Below the pieces are notes generated by a model. It did no database searches. It was not told where the DNA came from and saw only the letters and a program-made list of their open reading frames with translations. Both the position numbers and the translations under genes were made by a program. Shown here piece after piece: positions 13,430 through 25,666 of a DNA stretch of 64,000 bases. The DNA is from Glossina fuscipes (Eukaryota > Arthropoda > Insecta > Diptera > Glossinidae), in assembly GCF_014805625.2 (NCBI RefSeq), contig NW_023998414.1:21236590-21300589 (forward strand), given 5' to 3'. How positions within the stretch are numbered: position 1 is the stretch's first letter; each line of letters begins with the position of its first letter.

Positions 13430-13770
13430 TATTGGATGAGCGTAGCTGATTTCTCTGGGTTCAGAATAAAAGCGGAAGCTTACGAGGAAAAAACCCAGTA
13501 ATCCGGGCTGTACTGATCTCGCCCTTATATTACTTACGACTTTCTGTTTTGATCAGTTTGAACCAGATATCCCCATGTTTGCGGTTATGACGTTTACGAC
13601 TTACGTTTACCACTACAATAGAAAGTAGACTGACTAATATTTGCGGAACGATTGAGATTTAATACTCATTGATAATATATAGACTCTGTATGGCCTCGTG
13701 AAGCTTTCTTTTGATGGGTGCTGCAAACGTTTTGACAAAAAGAATATACTACTTACCTTTCGGTGATGGA
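13430..13770 (+). repeat. Family A dispersed repeat, partial
   Basis: The right end is clear at 13680-13770. It reads 'agactctgta', 'gaagctttcttttgatggg', 'gctgcaaacgttttgacaaa' and 'cctttcggtgatgg', in the same order as 40370-40455 and 56270-56355. The block at 13430-13460 resembles the 'ggcgcggctgatttt' segment of other copies. The middle is diverged. Confidence 0.5.
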
Positions 13771-14003
13771 TTTAACAATAATTGCGTGTAAGTGCATCAT
13801 CATTACAACTAATTTAAATGTTAATATCAGTTTTAAGCGATTAAAAAAAAATTAAATATTTTTATTAATTTGCATAATGTATAACGAAGCTCATTAATTA
13901 TTTTATAATTTTTGTTTATAACCACCAACGAGATGATCGAGGCATATTACGTTTTTCAAAACGTTTACAATACCCGGAAAGAAATTTCGGAAAACCTATA
14001 AAA

Positions 14004-14037
14004 TGCATATATATATATATATATAAATATATATAGA
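14004..14037. repeat. (TA)n microsatellite
   Basis: An interrupted TA run of about 34 bp. Confidence 0.8.
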
Positions 14038-14869
14038 TATGTAAACATATTCTTGATTACTATCAAGTTCTGGATCGAGCAAAGTATATCTGTTCGTCTG
14101 TTGGCTGGTAAAAACATTGGCAGTCCATACATCTAGGTTGGGTTTCAACATGGTCTAAATGGGTTAAACCGAGAACACCTCTGCTTATGGCTTAAGTAAT
14201 AAAAAATTTTGTGTATTTTGTACGCGATCGCACCTCGCTTATAGACAAATGAATAAAGTGGACCACGATCAGCCAATACTGTACAGCACCAATTGTTTCG
14301 ATGTCATCGGGTTTTTCTTCTTTTTTTTTTTTTAAGATGAAAATGGTGTGCGCATAAATATAATTTTCTCGCTTATTATATTTAAGTAAGCAAATTATTT
14401 GTAAGTAATTTTTTTATCATATCTACCAGAATTAATGTTTTTTTTATCTATGTAGTTATTTTTTGTTTAATATACTAACTAAAATGAAAAAAAAAGTATT
14501 TAATAAGAAGAATGAATTAAAATCACCTGACGATATCCCACGATGAAAGCAAGTCTCCATCCCGGTGATGGAATAATTTTTTTTTTTTTTTTTTATACAA
14601 TAATTCAAAATATGTACAAGAAGCTGTTAGTTTCTTTTCCAAATTTTCTTTCGGTCGTTTTCTTTTCGTTCTTTTCGCTTTGAAGAACTGAGTTGCAGGA
14701 TTATCTTCTGTTTACTCCTTTTTTTTCTTTCCGCTCATTCATGTTTGTTTTTTAGTTAATTCTTCCGTTGCTCTTCATTTGTGGATCCACACTTTCGTAT
14801 GAAAGGAAAAATTGAATTTTGAAAATCCTTTTAATTTTAACAACAAGCACCCAACAACAACTTCAATAG

Positions 14870-14898
14870 GCAATCAATGCGAACATTGCATTGATTGC
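14870..14898. repeat. Perfect 11-bp inverted repeat, 7-nt loop
   Basis: GCAATCAATGC at 14870-14880 is exactly complementary to GCATTGATTGC at 14888-14898. The seven bases between them could form a loop. There is no T-run or gene beside it, so its role is unknown. Confidence 0.7.
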
Positions 14899-16414
14899 AT
14901 TCCAGTAAGATGATATGATATTTTAGTTAATGCAATTTGAACGCTGTTCAATAAAAATTATATTTTATTTTTCTTCAAAATAAAATCAATCAGGATTTAA
15001 AAGTCCAATTCCGAAAAAGAAATTGCTTTTCAAACATAGAACATATTATTTATTTACATTGTTTTTGCAATTGATGGGCAAATCTTTGCTCCATTCCAGA
15101 AATTGCGAGACTTGGACCAGCTTCATAGTTTAAAGCTTTAAGCTAAAAACTTTGGCAAATTTAAATCCATTAGTCAGAAAACTTAATAGAAAACTACCAG
15201 TTCTCTAGTGATTGTCGACGACACAATGTCGACTATTTTTGTTTTCGATCTTAATGAGAATTCTAAAAACCAATGCTATTTTCTCCGATAAATTTTTGAC
15301 TAACTTGTAGATTGATAGAGTAAATGTGCTCCTATAAGAATATTAATATATAGAAAATGTATGTAGAAACCCTTCCGATGCATATTTGTTTGTAGGTGTG
15401 TGCTTTTTTTGTTTAAAGAAAGTATGCAGCCAACTTATTCCGCTTCGCACAACCACACACCAAACAATAGAAATAGTTTTAGCCCCTTCAAGTTTGTTTA
15501 TAACAGCTCGTCAGTTAAATTCATTGGAGCAATCTTTAACGTCGCTGCAACTTTACTGTATACGTTGCAGTGGATAAACGAACACACTACTAAGATTTTC
15601 GGAGATTTATCTTTAATTATGATTCGACGATTTTGTTCAAGTAACAAACGTCAACTATATTGGCGCGAAAACAAATGAATTTTGAAGGAAAATGTAAAAG
15701 CTTTCACCAGATCGAAAGTGATATTTATAATTACTTTTTATAGATCGTAAATACCGATATTAGGAATCAGTGTAATCTGTTCTCGATGCATCTCTCTTAA
15801 TACTCATCACTTTATCAATAGAAATCACTTTCACATCGCATCTTCAGTTGCCCTTGCTAATCAAATGCATATTGATAAGATAATATATAAGATCCCGTAT
15901 CCGCCTATTATAGGCCGGTTTGTGAGCGAATTAATTTCGTCTCTGGTCAAAGGATTGAGCTGTTGATTGAAAATTTTAACCTCTAGCTCAGACTTACGAT
16001 AGTGATAATTTCGATAAAAAAAAAAAAAATAAAAAAAAAACAGCAAAAAGATGGACGGACATTGCTAAATTAACTGAGAAGTTGGAACTGGTTAAAACTA
16101 CATCAATGAAGTTTTTAAATGTCAAACCATATTGACAACTTATCATATCTCTAATGTTGCCGAGTTCAAAAAAACTCACGCATATTACAGAATTAAAAAA
16201 AAAGCATACAGTCACACGCGCGGCCATGCGATCACTTTATTACACAGTAAAACCGAATCGTAGAAAATTTCAAGATCTTTAGGGACGCGAGTTCGAACCC
16301 TAGTTGACGACGAAACAAAAAAATTTTGTTTTCTTCTTCTTCTCCTATGAGTCAGTCCTGTGAATTTTCTCACAAGTATGAACTTGACTCACAGGCCTGA
16401 AAATATTGTGATCC

Positions 16415-16420
<6 letters not shown>
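14899..16420. other. Non-coding stretch with a B-box-like site
   Basis: No exon is convincing; the frames at 15386-15678 and 15861-16227 have no recognisable domain. At 16286-16303 the sequence 'gcgagttcgaaccctag' looks like a tRNA T-arm or pol III B box, but I cannot find an A box or an acceptor stem upstream. Confidence 0.35.

Positions 16421-16445
<25 letters not shown>
16421..16445. repeat. (TG)n microsatellite
   Basis: About twelve TG units. The cysteine/valine run in the overlapping plus-strand frame (16360-16551) is its translation. Confidence 0.9.
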
Positions 16446-16719
16446 TTTTATGCCGTATTTTCGGAACAGAGTCGTGCATAAATTAAGTGCTAATTATAAA
16501 AACTTATATTTGATTTTTAATTCTTTAGATTGCAATGCGCATCTCTTTTAATAATTTTTCCAATTATGAAATATGATATCTTCTTCTTCTTATTTTAAAC
16601 TTTTACTTGCACTGAACTGCAGCTAACACATTTTTAGACAAGTACAACATTTTCCATCCATTTTCAACATTCTGACCTGTTCACCATATGAGAAAGATGC
16701 AGAAAATATCGAGAAAGTG

Positions 16720-17110
16720 AAAAACAATCAAAATTTAGTCGCTTATAGCTTTGTGTAGATGTGGCCGACTTTTTCGATTTTCTTACAGGTGCTGTAGGAC
16801 AACGCATTATATCTGTTGCAGTTTATCAACAAAGACCAAAGATTGAAATTGTTTTTATTTTTGAAAGAAGAGTTGGTCTAACATTATATCGTACTGTCGT
16901 TTGACTTGATAAACAAAGTCGCATCTAATGATTTCCACCGACATAGATATATCTAGACCAATTCGCACAACTCACTCGCTCTTATTTATGCATGTATGTA
17001 CAGTTTGTCTGTTACTATCATCTCTGCACCAGGGACATTTTACAAGCTTTACGTATTACCTTTGAAGAAGATAAGTAAGTTATATGTGTGCCTTAGTGAA
17101 AACCGCAGGA
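16720..17110 (+). repeat. Family A dispersed repeat, degraded
   Basis: The segments 'gtggccgactttttcgattttcttacaggtgctgtaggac' (only partly diagnostic) and 'atatcgtactgtcg' match in order the copies at 55930-55980 and 60740-60930. Both ends are too diverged to place exactly. Confidence 0.4.
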
Positions 17111-17370
17111 AAATATAAAAAAACGTAACTCTGGAGGGTAGTTAGTAAGCAATAATAAAGAATAAATTGTTGATTGATTTGTTCGCTGGTAAGCTTCATC
17201 GATCTATGGATGCCGAACACTTACATTGGCACAAATATCTTACTTGCTATTATTATTAAAATTCATTTACTTTTCGCGACAGTTACTTCTTTTAGTTATT
17301 CTACTGTGTTATTCTACGCGTGTAAAATAAAATTTGAGTTTTGATTAGTATTTGAAATTTATGGAATATG

Positions 17371-17660
17371 GCTGTTAATCAAACGGTCAATCAAAATTTG
17401 CAAACCTCTCTCTTTTAAACCTCTGCGCTATTATTTCTATTGATTGATTTGTATTCGCTTAATTCATGTCACGAACAACCAACCGGCAAAAATTTAATGC
17501 TCCAAAGGCAACTTGATTAGCTTTGCGTTGGTTAAGTTATAAAAGATAATAACAAACCGTACGCATAAAGTTATTTTTTTTTTTTTTGTTTTTTTGCTAT
17601 ATCCGGCAACAAGAAAAACTGTATGGGATTGAAATTCCGCGTCAGCATTAAACGGTATTC
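17371..17660. repeat. Direct duplication, copy 1
   Basis: From 'gctgttaatcaaacggtcaa' at 17371 to about 17540 the sequence aligns almost without gaps to 24703-24868, by eye at more than 85% identity. Weaker similarity continues through a poly-T tract to 'atatccggcaa' and 'attgaaatt' near 17635. The two copies are in the same orientation and 7.3 kb apart. The unit has no coding frame, so it is probably a non-autonomous mobile element, or less likely a segmental duplication. Confidence 0.7.
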
Positions 17661-19140
17661 TCGTTTTAAGTGATTATATTGTGGCGAATTTTTTAACTTT
17701 TATTTTCCCCGTCCATATAAATATATGTATACATATATGTATAAAAACTGTGTCGATAGGATTGCCAACGTTTATCGGCAAACTTCCTGTATATGCTCAC
17801 TTGTTCCTTCCATTGAAAAGTCATCGTAGTTAAAAATCGATGTTGCATTGATTTTCAAATAAACAATAACAGAAAGCATTTTTTTAAAGAACACAATTTT
17901 TCATCTCTCAAACCCACTATAGTTTTATTAGTTTTACATTTTCACAGCTTTCGATGGTGTTTACATCTTACATCATTTTTGTTATAGGGTATATTCACTT
18001 TGTCCGGATATTTGCAGAAGGATTTAAGAAAGACCTGGCTTGTATTGTATCGATATCGAATAATTTTTCAAATCGATTCAACCATAGTTAAGCTGTCTAA
18101 CTGATATCTATGTATTATTTGGTTGTGTCTTTGGGTCAAAATTTTTTATATATCCTCTAAGGGAATTTCGTAGACTAACAGGTTTTATCCGAAGGGCGAA
18201 TGTTTTTGATAATGATTTACATCGAACCATTTTCATCACCGTTGTCTATACATAAAGAAAAAAATAAAATTCTTGACAATACAGTAGCATTTTTGCTATT
18301 TACTGATGGAAATAACTGAAGAGTTTTGGTATTCGAGACAGTCTTGTCTGACTTTAACATTTTCCCCTTACTCTGTTTAGTTTTATGTTTGTACGAGATG
18401 AATGGGCGACTATATGGGCAATTGACAATCGGTTAATAGCTTGGTTGGTTGAGAACAGCGCAATGCAATCGATTCAATGTTAAAAATGAATTCCAAATTC
18501 TTTAATAAAACAAATTTTATTACCTTAGTATTCAATTCGATTCGTTGACCCTTTCACGCTTCAGTCGACATTGGAATACAAACAAAATGAATATTTTTTT
18601 TTCTTGTTTTTTTTTTTTTTTTTTTTTACAAAAGATATTGTAATTCAATCAAACATTATGTTAGATGTAAGCTACACGAGAACGCACACCTACCCGCCAG
18701 CATTGAGTAGCAAACATTATCAAAGTAAAAGAAACTTTTTTGTTCTCACTAGAAGTTATATATTATGGCTGTGAAAAGAGCAGTTCGTCTCGGTTGTTTT
18801 TGGAGCGCAAAGAGTATAATACAATCGACATCGTGTAGCGTTATACAACTTACAACCATCACGTCTGCGTGTAATTTTTATGTATTTGTATAAGATTTCT
18901 TAGAGAGTTTGTTAATCAATTACACAGTTCGGACGATAATAACGACTTACAAAGCCATTGTGGCTAAAGTAAAACGAAGCAATAGAATATTCTTGCATTT
19001 ATTACTTTAACACTCACGTATCTAGAATTTCAAATTATTATGATACAATGGATATGATTTATCTTTTTATTATTGTCTATTATCCGCAAATGAATTATTT
19101 GCCTGCGTTCGTTCCTTGGTGCTTATACGTACAATGATTT
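17661..19140. other. Non-coding stretch, no gene seen
   Basis: AT-rich sequence with a poly-T tract at about 18608-18627. The frame at 18571-18774 runs through that tract and is not convincing. Confidence 0.4.
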
Positions 19141-19149
19141 CAATAGAAA

Positions 19150-19440
19150 GAAGGGCGTAATAAAATTGATTCCGCTATTCGGGCCAATTTAGAAATTTAT
19201 CGATCGTTAGGTTTGTGTGTAACAAACGTATCACAAAGTCCTCATACATAAAGGCGAATTTTATTTTAAAAAAGTGCACATTTCGAGGCTCATCATATTA
19301 CGCCTGTTACCGAAGGGTCACGGGGCTTGCAACATCCAAAGAGAAACTTCAGGCATCCCGTAAAGTATATATATTTCCGATTAGTACAAAATTCTAAACG
19401 CATCTCATCGTCTCCCTTTGGTCATTCATCCATCTGTCCC
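19150..19440 (-). repeat. Family A dispersed repeat, reversed partial copy
   Basis: Read on the plus strand, 19300-19440 holds 'gttaccgaagggtca', 'gcttgcaacatcc', 'gaaacttcaggcatcccgta', 'aagtatatatatttccga' and later 'catccatctgtccctc'. This is the reverse complement of the right half of the copies at 40300-40455 and 56210-56370. The left half is degraded. Confidence 0.5.
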
Positions 19441-20279
19441 TCTACCTACCTACTCCACTTATAACACATTCGACATAGAACAGTAGATGTCAATTTAAAT
19501 CAGTCAGAAGCCTTGCTTGATGAACTGTGTGGCAAATGATGTTGTCCTTCTTAAACTAAATGTCGGCCACATGAACAAGCTAAAAAGAAAAAATAAGACA
19601 ACGTAATCCATACACAATAACAGTGAAACCAGCGACATTTTCCAGAAAGTGAAACTCAATTATCCCAACACCTACCGCTGTAGTTGGAGAAATTACTCTT
19701 ATTGCATTTATCCTTCTGTTGGATTTTTAAGCGATGTAGATGCTCAAATTTCCTCGTGCACTTACTTATCCGTAACAATAAAAATGAACCGCGTTATTAA
19801 GAGTAATTTGGCTTAAAAAATCACAATTTCGCTTATGAGTTTCCAGCATTCAACTAGCGACCTTATTCGCAGTCGTGTGCTGAAAGGTCAAGAATGGCAT
19901 TAAATTACCAATGACATATCTTCTCGTAAGACTCAGTTCTTAATGATCACCATTGAGATAAACGAATTTATTTTTATAAAATATGGCTGCTGAGTGAGGC
20001 AAAGAAAACACATAATTCAATCACATATTTTAATAGTAATATATTTTAATTTTTGCATTATTTATAAATGATTGAATTGCTTCAATTTCACTTTCATTTA
20101 CGCATCTAACGTAAGTAATACCTGCATGTATGTGTACTGTATGTTTGTATATACGTGCGTGCGTGTTTATCTGTGAGTGTATTTCTTATGCTATCCGAGC
20201 TGGAGATAGTAATCTTCCAAAAATACTATTGGCCCGTGCTAGCAGTATGCACGATTCACAATTCATGGCAACTATGTAC

Positions 20280-20610
20280 TAAAATTACCCACCACTCACA
20301 TTTCATCGGCCAGTCGCCTCCGCGGAGGAGGCCCGTCTCATTCAGCTACGCCGTTACTGCGCGACTGCCTCGGCCGTTCTTTCCTTCACCCCTCCCACGA
20401 ACGTTTCATTAATTATATCGTTCGCAAAACCGATAATTATTGCTGCAGCCTCGGAACATCGTTACACATTACGTTCCAGAAAAGTGGACCGAGGATTGAT
20501 GTCTCCTATAGGAGACCTACTGTTAATTGAGCTGTTAATTGCGCTCTGTGCAGTTGTCGCTTTCGTATATTACGTACGTGTACGTGTACGTGATTGGAGA
20601 ATTAGTTTGC
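20280..20610. other. GC-rich island with two perfect palindromes
   Basis: This is the most GC- and CpG-rich stretch in the window. It contains CCTCCGCGGAGG (20317-20328) and GTCTCCTATAGGAGAC (20501-20516), both exact palindromes. It also has a near-repeat of 'gctgttaattg' at about 20521-20542 and alternating 'tacgtacgtgtacgtg' at about 20571-20590. No coding frame continues through it. A promoter, enhancer, untranslated exon or mobile-element end are all possible. Confidence 0.4.
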
Positions 20611-21129
20611 AATGAGCAATGTATTAAATCAAAACTAAAAATCTCATTGTGTGTGAATAAATAGAAGAAAAAAGAGGTGTGTGAGGAGGATTTTTTTTCT
20701 TTTTTTTTAAAAGAGAATATAATTAATTAACAAATTTCTCTTTGCTTATAAAAGAAAGAGATTTCAAATGCAAAATTTTGCTTTAACTGTGACAATAGCG
20801 TAGCCAACCGACAATCCAATCCTTACGAAACCAAAGGACACAACTTTTTAAAAATTAATCAAATCATATTAAAAAACCAAGCATAAAATTGAAAAAATTT
20901 CTCTTATTTGATAAAGCTTCTCCGTCGTTTCGGTCCTTATAACAAGTAAAAACTGCAACCTATGTAACAATGGACTAAAGCAAATAAAAAAATTCATTAG
21001 AAAAACAAAAACAAAGCAAAGCAATTAAGCAAATTATATTCGATTATAACCTTTCAAACGTTTCATATAACCGTTATCCTAAAAGAGATTAAGAAAAAAG
21101 GAAACGAAGTGAAAATGATTGCAGTTTAT

Positions 21130-21290
21130 GTTGTATAGGCGTGTGGGCGTTGTAGGCGTGCCCTTTGGCCAATTTGGTTTATTTTAAAATATTTTTCGAA
21201 ATTTGTAGGCGAATGCTTACCATTAATATTATACAGCCGGGCGGATAGACAGATGGACATACGAGTATATAAGGCTCGATAAAAAGCTTT
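21130..21290 (+). repeat. Family A dispersed repeat, partial
   Basis: The segments 'gcgtgtgggcgttgtaggcgtgcc', 'aaatttgtaggcgaat' and 'agacagatggacat' match 39765-39905 in order and orientation. Confidence 0.55.
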
Positions 21291-21295
21291 GCAAA

Positions 21296-21770
21296 AGAGT
21301 ATTTTGGTATAATTTTAACCCATCAGCCAAACATGAGGGGCATATTCATGTTGTCAAAACGTTTGCAGTGCCCCGGAAGGAAGGTTCAGAGTATAGATAT
21401 TCTTGACCGACATCAAATTCTGTATCGATTTGAGTATGTCCCTTGGCCAGTTTCAAATTCGGAATGCATTTAAGCATGTCTGTCTATTCGTTTGTCCATC
21501 TGCCTGTCTGCGCAATTTTGCATTGCCGATAGTAAACATTATCCCGTTCGCAGAAACGATGATATCGTCTAAAAAAGCGTTTGAAAATGACCTAAACCGA
21601 TCAAAGGACACTGCTTCTACGTCTTGCGCGTCTGCGCAAAAAAAAACTGCAAACACCTTGGCTTTCCTTGTTTATATTTTATTCCCTTACTACTATTTTT
21701 TTAGGATTTTTAGGTGATGAGTGCAAAAGGTTCGGTCACGACCGAATATAATTTTCTCTCCTTGTTCGTA
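21296..21770 (-). repeat. Family A dispersed repeat, reversed copy
   Basis: Both ends of the element are present in reverse. 21325-21400 is the right-end block ('gaggggcatattcatgttgtc', 'aaaacgtttgcagtgcc', 'ggaaggaaggttcagag', 'tatagatattcttga'), and 21730-21748 is the palindromic left-end motif 'ttcggtcacgaccgaa'. It sits tail to tail with the plus-strand fragment at 21130-21290. Short frames on both strands (21403-21717, 21453-21656) are shadows of this repeat. Confidence 0.6.
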
Positions 21771-22533
21771 CTTGTAGGCGCTTTTGTTCGCTTTAGAGTG
21801 TTTTGACACTTGAAAAAATAAATAAAGTAGAACCCAAAACCATAAACAAAGGACAAAGAGAAAGTTTTGAGGCAATAGTATTGAAAATTCAACTAACTCT
21901 AGTTTCTGAAGAGGAAAAGGAAAATGATAAAAAATGGAAGAGCAAGTTGTCGTAGACCGGACTAATTTACTTTTCTTTCCAAGATGACCAAGAGTAGATA
22001 GCTTAATGTTCAGCTTGGCGGACACATTCTCTCTCCTCTCCGTCTATCGATTAAATTGGAAAATTTCCGCACTCCACCTACACTAGCTAAACACTTAAGA
22101 ATCATTCAAGCAAGCGATTTTATTTACGAACTTGGAAAACACAATTTTAAACAAACATATAGGGAATCGGTGAACTCAACTCATTTACTCAAATGATAAA
22201 AAAATTTCTCCAAAGAGAAATTCTAATGAAAAAGTATAAGACTTCTATAGTATAAGAGTTCTATTCTGTATACGTTGGGCCTATTTTAGGATTGTTCGTC
22301 CCGACATTCTCATATTAAATAAAAATGCACTTTTTTATAAATTGTCTTATGACTTTTGTCAAAAGGCAAAAATTCCTTTGTAAAAAAATTTGAGAAAATT
22401 CTCTTTGCTTTGAGTAAAAATTCTATTTTTCATACAAAAGGAAAATGCATTAAAGTTATTAAGCCAGGTCAGGCATTCAAAGTGAATTGAACGAGATTTT
22501 ATTAATTAATTAATAAACAGAACTTGACTTGAA

Positions 22534-22557
22534 AACGAAGACGAAGACGAAGACGAA
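22534..22557. repeat. (GACGAA)n short tandem repeat
   Basis: About four hexamer units. Confidence 0.75.
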
Positions 22558-23369
22558 TATTATGTTTGGTTTAATCTGAATTCGGTAATCCTTACCATTA
22601 CGTTGCAAACGTGCAAGTTAAAGCGAAAATCGATTCGCTCAAAACATCGATCGTATAGATGATCCAGTATGTATTTCAAATCATACGCGGCAGAAGCAGG
22701 AAGCCAAGCACTTTTTTTTTATTAATGCGCTTTATTGTGTTCCGTAGGCAGTTGATACTATTGTGCGTTAGTCCTTGTTTGGGTCGCCGCTTAAGTCAAC
22801 GTTCTCGGTTTGCCTGCCCAACTAGTTCATTCTTCTTGCTCCATGACAGTGCACTGATAAGCAAAGCCTTCGGTTCAATCAGTCGATTTGCTTACCGTTA
22901 TGTTTTGATAGATGGTCATAGAGCTTTTGGTGAGCATACAGTTGACCTTTTTACCACAACTTGCTGAAGCCTTTGTGATTGGCATAGGAGCGTTCGATTA
23001 ACCGAAACGAAGCTAATGTATTCGCATAACCTACTAGGCTTATGCTGATTACCGATTCAGCAGATTGACCAGTAATAGAAGTTTGTGTCCATAGCCTACG
23101 CTAAACAAAGGGTGGCAGTATCCTCCTCACAAATAGGTCTACAACTGATTGCAAGTTGATTGCACAAACTGCGGCTCTTATAGCATCAGTGCCAGTACTC
23201 TCCACCACAACAAAGTATACACTTATGGGAAGCAACCAGTGAATAGAAAGAGCAATCTTAAATATATATAAGACCCAAAATGTGTTCTTAATTTGAGATG
23301 TTTACAAGGAAATGCATTCATATGCCAAAAAACTAAGGTATGTAATACCTTAAGTAAATGGAATACCAA
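22558..23369. other. Non-coding stretch, one unassigned frame
   Basis: The plus frame at 22659-22967 (102 codons) gives a serine/arginine-rich peptide that I cannot assign to a family. The base composition is more even than in the flanks, which may reflect an old mobile element. Confidence 0.3.
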
Positions 23370-23720
23370 TAAAAATTAATATATGTAAAAAGATAATATT
23401 AATAGTAATAAGGCTAATAAGTAAGAGCAATAATAAAATTAACAATCATAATATTGTATGTAAATAAAAACGATTGTAAAAATCAAAATAACGATAAGAT
23501 ATACTATTAAATATGCATATAAACAAAAGTAATAAACATAATATCGACAATAATAAGAATAACATGAAAATATAAATATTGAAATGTATAAAAATAATAA
23601 TAATAATCATATTAAAAAAAAGTAGTGTTTAAGGCAAACTGATAATGGTATTCAATCATAATAATATGTAAAAGTAATGGCAACGATAATAATGTAGAAG
23701 TAATAATAACAAAGTGCCAA
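23370..23720. repeat. Cryptically simple (AAT)-rich region
   Basis: About 350 bp dominated by AATA and TAATAA words on a diverged background, for example 'aataataataataatcat' near 23590. It looks like a decayed trinucleotide array. Confidence 0.5.
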
Positions 23721-24184
23721 TGTTCAAGCATTAATATGTGTATATGAAGTTAGCATGACAATATTCAGACCGGCAAATAACATTGATACGAATAATTGAA
23801 ACTGGGAAAGTAACGGAAACGAAGGAAATAAACGGCAATCATACAATAAAAATTTCATCAATTGGTTACCTGTTTGCATACATCACAAGGAAAATTCTTT
23901 TGCTGGGAAGGTAAGGCTGTCTAAAGGTAAGGACCATGTTCGATAATATTCTTTCTAACCGATCGTATCTTAATAGGCGATGGCCAGCATAGTGTACAAT
24001 AATTTCAGACAACTTGCGTCAACTGAAGAAGCATTCGAGAAGTCGCCTTTATGGGTGATGATGGTTACAGGACAATGAAGACGATTTATAGTTGTACAAT
24101 TTCCCCTATGGGGAAAAGCAAATGTCGACAGCAAAACGAAACGTAGTTGACTTTACTTTATCGCAGTACTTTTAACACTTCATA

Positions 24185-24260
24185 CTGCAATGCGTGTCGC
24201 TTTTAATCATTTCTCCGATTATAACATTTTTTTGTTCGCCATCTTCTTATTTAAAACTTG
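24185..24260. repeat. Short block shared with 16540-16615
   Basis: 'actgcaatgcgtgtcgcttttaa' and 'tttctccgattat' here correspond to 'attgcaatgcgcatctcttttaa' and 'tttttccaattat' at 16540. In both places the block lies upstream of a copy of the 17371/24703 duplication, so it may be the left part of the same element. Confidence 0.4.
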
Positions 24261-24702
24261 GAACACTTAAAAGCAATTGGCTCAACCGGAAGATGTCAAG
24301 ACTCGATTGCTGGTTCGATAGACCATAAGTTTGGATTCTATTACATATGTGGATTAGAACACTTCTATTCGCCTTTTATTGTAAGACTGTACAATGGGCA
24401 TATAGCACGATGTGTTGCGAGGAGATATGATTACGCGTATCAATATGAATCTGATGATGAGAGTTTTTTTTTTCCACCACAGAAAAAGGAAACAACAGTA
24501 AATTAAAAAAAAAAACAAATAAACCAATTGGAAGGAAAAACAAAAAAGAAAGCAATTACATACCCAAATAGAGGCACACCCTATAACTAACCAATATAAA
24601 GCCACAAGTGCATCGAAAAAAAAGAGTACCATGAGATCGGCGTAAACAATTTTGACGACCCATCATTGACGAAAATAAATAATTCATATTCGTATCTATA
24701 CA

Positions 24703-25080
24703 GCTGTTAATCAAACGGTCAATCGAAATTTGAAAAACCTCTTCGTAAACTCTGTCCTATTATTTCTATTGATTGATTTGCATTCGCTTAATTCATGTCA
24801 CGAACAATTAACTGGAAAAAACTTGATGCTCCAAAGGAAACTTGATCAGCTTTGCATTGGTTAAGTTAAAAAAAAAAAAAAAAAAAAATGATAACAAATC
24901 TTCGTTACATACAACGACGAATTTTTGAATAAATAGATGACAAAAGCGGAGTTGAGTAATGAAAGTTGTGGTCTTTTTATATCCGGCAAAATCCCAATAA
25001 TATCTTCGAATAATGAATTAAATAAAAAATGTGTGGAATTGAAATTGCTGAAAATGTGGAAATAATTCGTTTTAACGGGT
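24703..25080. repeat. Direct duplication, copy 2
   Basis: This is the partner of 17371-17660. The first 165 bp align almost without gaps. A 21-base poly-A tract then follows at about 24868-24888, and weaker similarity resumes at 'tatatccggcaaaa' near 24978 and 'ggaattgaaatt' near 25034. No coding frame is present. Confidence 0.7.
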
Positions 25081-25426
25081 GAACGATTTCCATTTTTAAT
25101 CGCTTAGGCTGTTCTTTTACCCGGTCATTTTTAAGCAGCATTAAATCCCAAGCCTCCGTTCTTTTTCTTAATTTCGTCTCACTATGACCTGATCCTAAAA
25201 ATTGTGCGTCATTGCCTTGGATTAATTATGAATTCCTTACATCTATATATCTTACATATATGTATATATATGTATATATCGAAAATTAGTTATTTAACAT
25301 CTTACGCACCATTTTCTTATAGCGCGATAGAGCAATTTATATATCAGGTAAAGCAGGGTGCATATATCTATATAACCTTGAATATAACTAGACAATCAAG
25401 ACGGAGAACAGGCCTTAGAAGTGGTA

Positions 25427-25635
25427 TTATTTATTTATTTATTTATTTATTTTAATTCTACTTATACATGAAACTCGACTAAAGAAATAACAGTCGAGTT
25501 CAATTGGCACTTAAAGCAAAACTTATATTAAATTAATAATAAAACTTAGCATAAAAACAAAAAAAAGCATGTACACAACTAGCATAGAGCCACACTTGTA
25601 ATTGGTACAGGACCAAATTTCAAATTTTATATGAA

Positions 25636-25640
<5 letters not shown>
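25427..25640 (-). mobile_element. Non-LTR or SINE 3' end-like tail
   Basis: Read on the minus strand, a 9-bp stem with an 11-nt loop (AACTCGACT at 25472-25480 pairing with AGTCGAGTT at 25492-25500) is followed by a (ATAA)n tail at 25427-25453. A hairpin just before a short-repeat tail is typical of several insect LINE and SINE 3' ends. No coding part is recognisable and the upstream limit is unknown. Confidence 0.4.

Positions 25641-25663
<23 letters not shown>
25637..25663. repeat. (TA)n microsatellite
   Basis: About thirteen uninterrupted TA units. Confidence 0.9.

Positions 25664-25666
<3 letters not shown>

Noticed and set aside
16286..16303. Possible tRNA gene or SINE from a B-box-like motif
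   Set aside because: No A box at the right distance and no foldable acceptor stem could be found.
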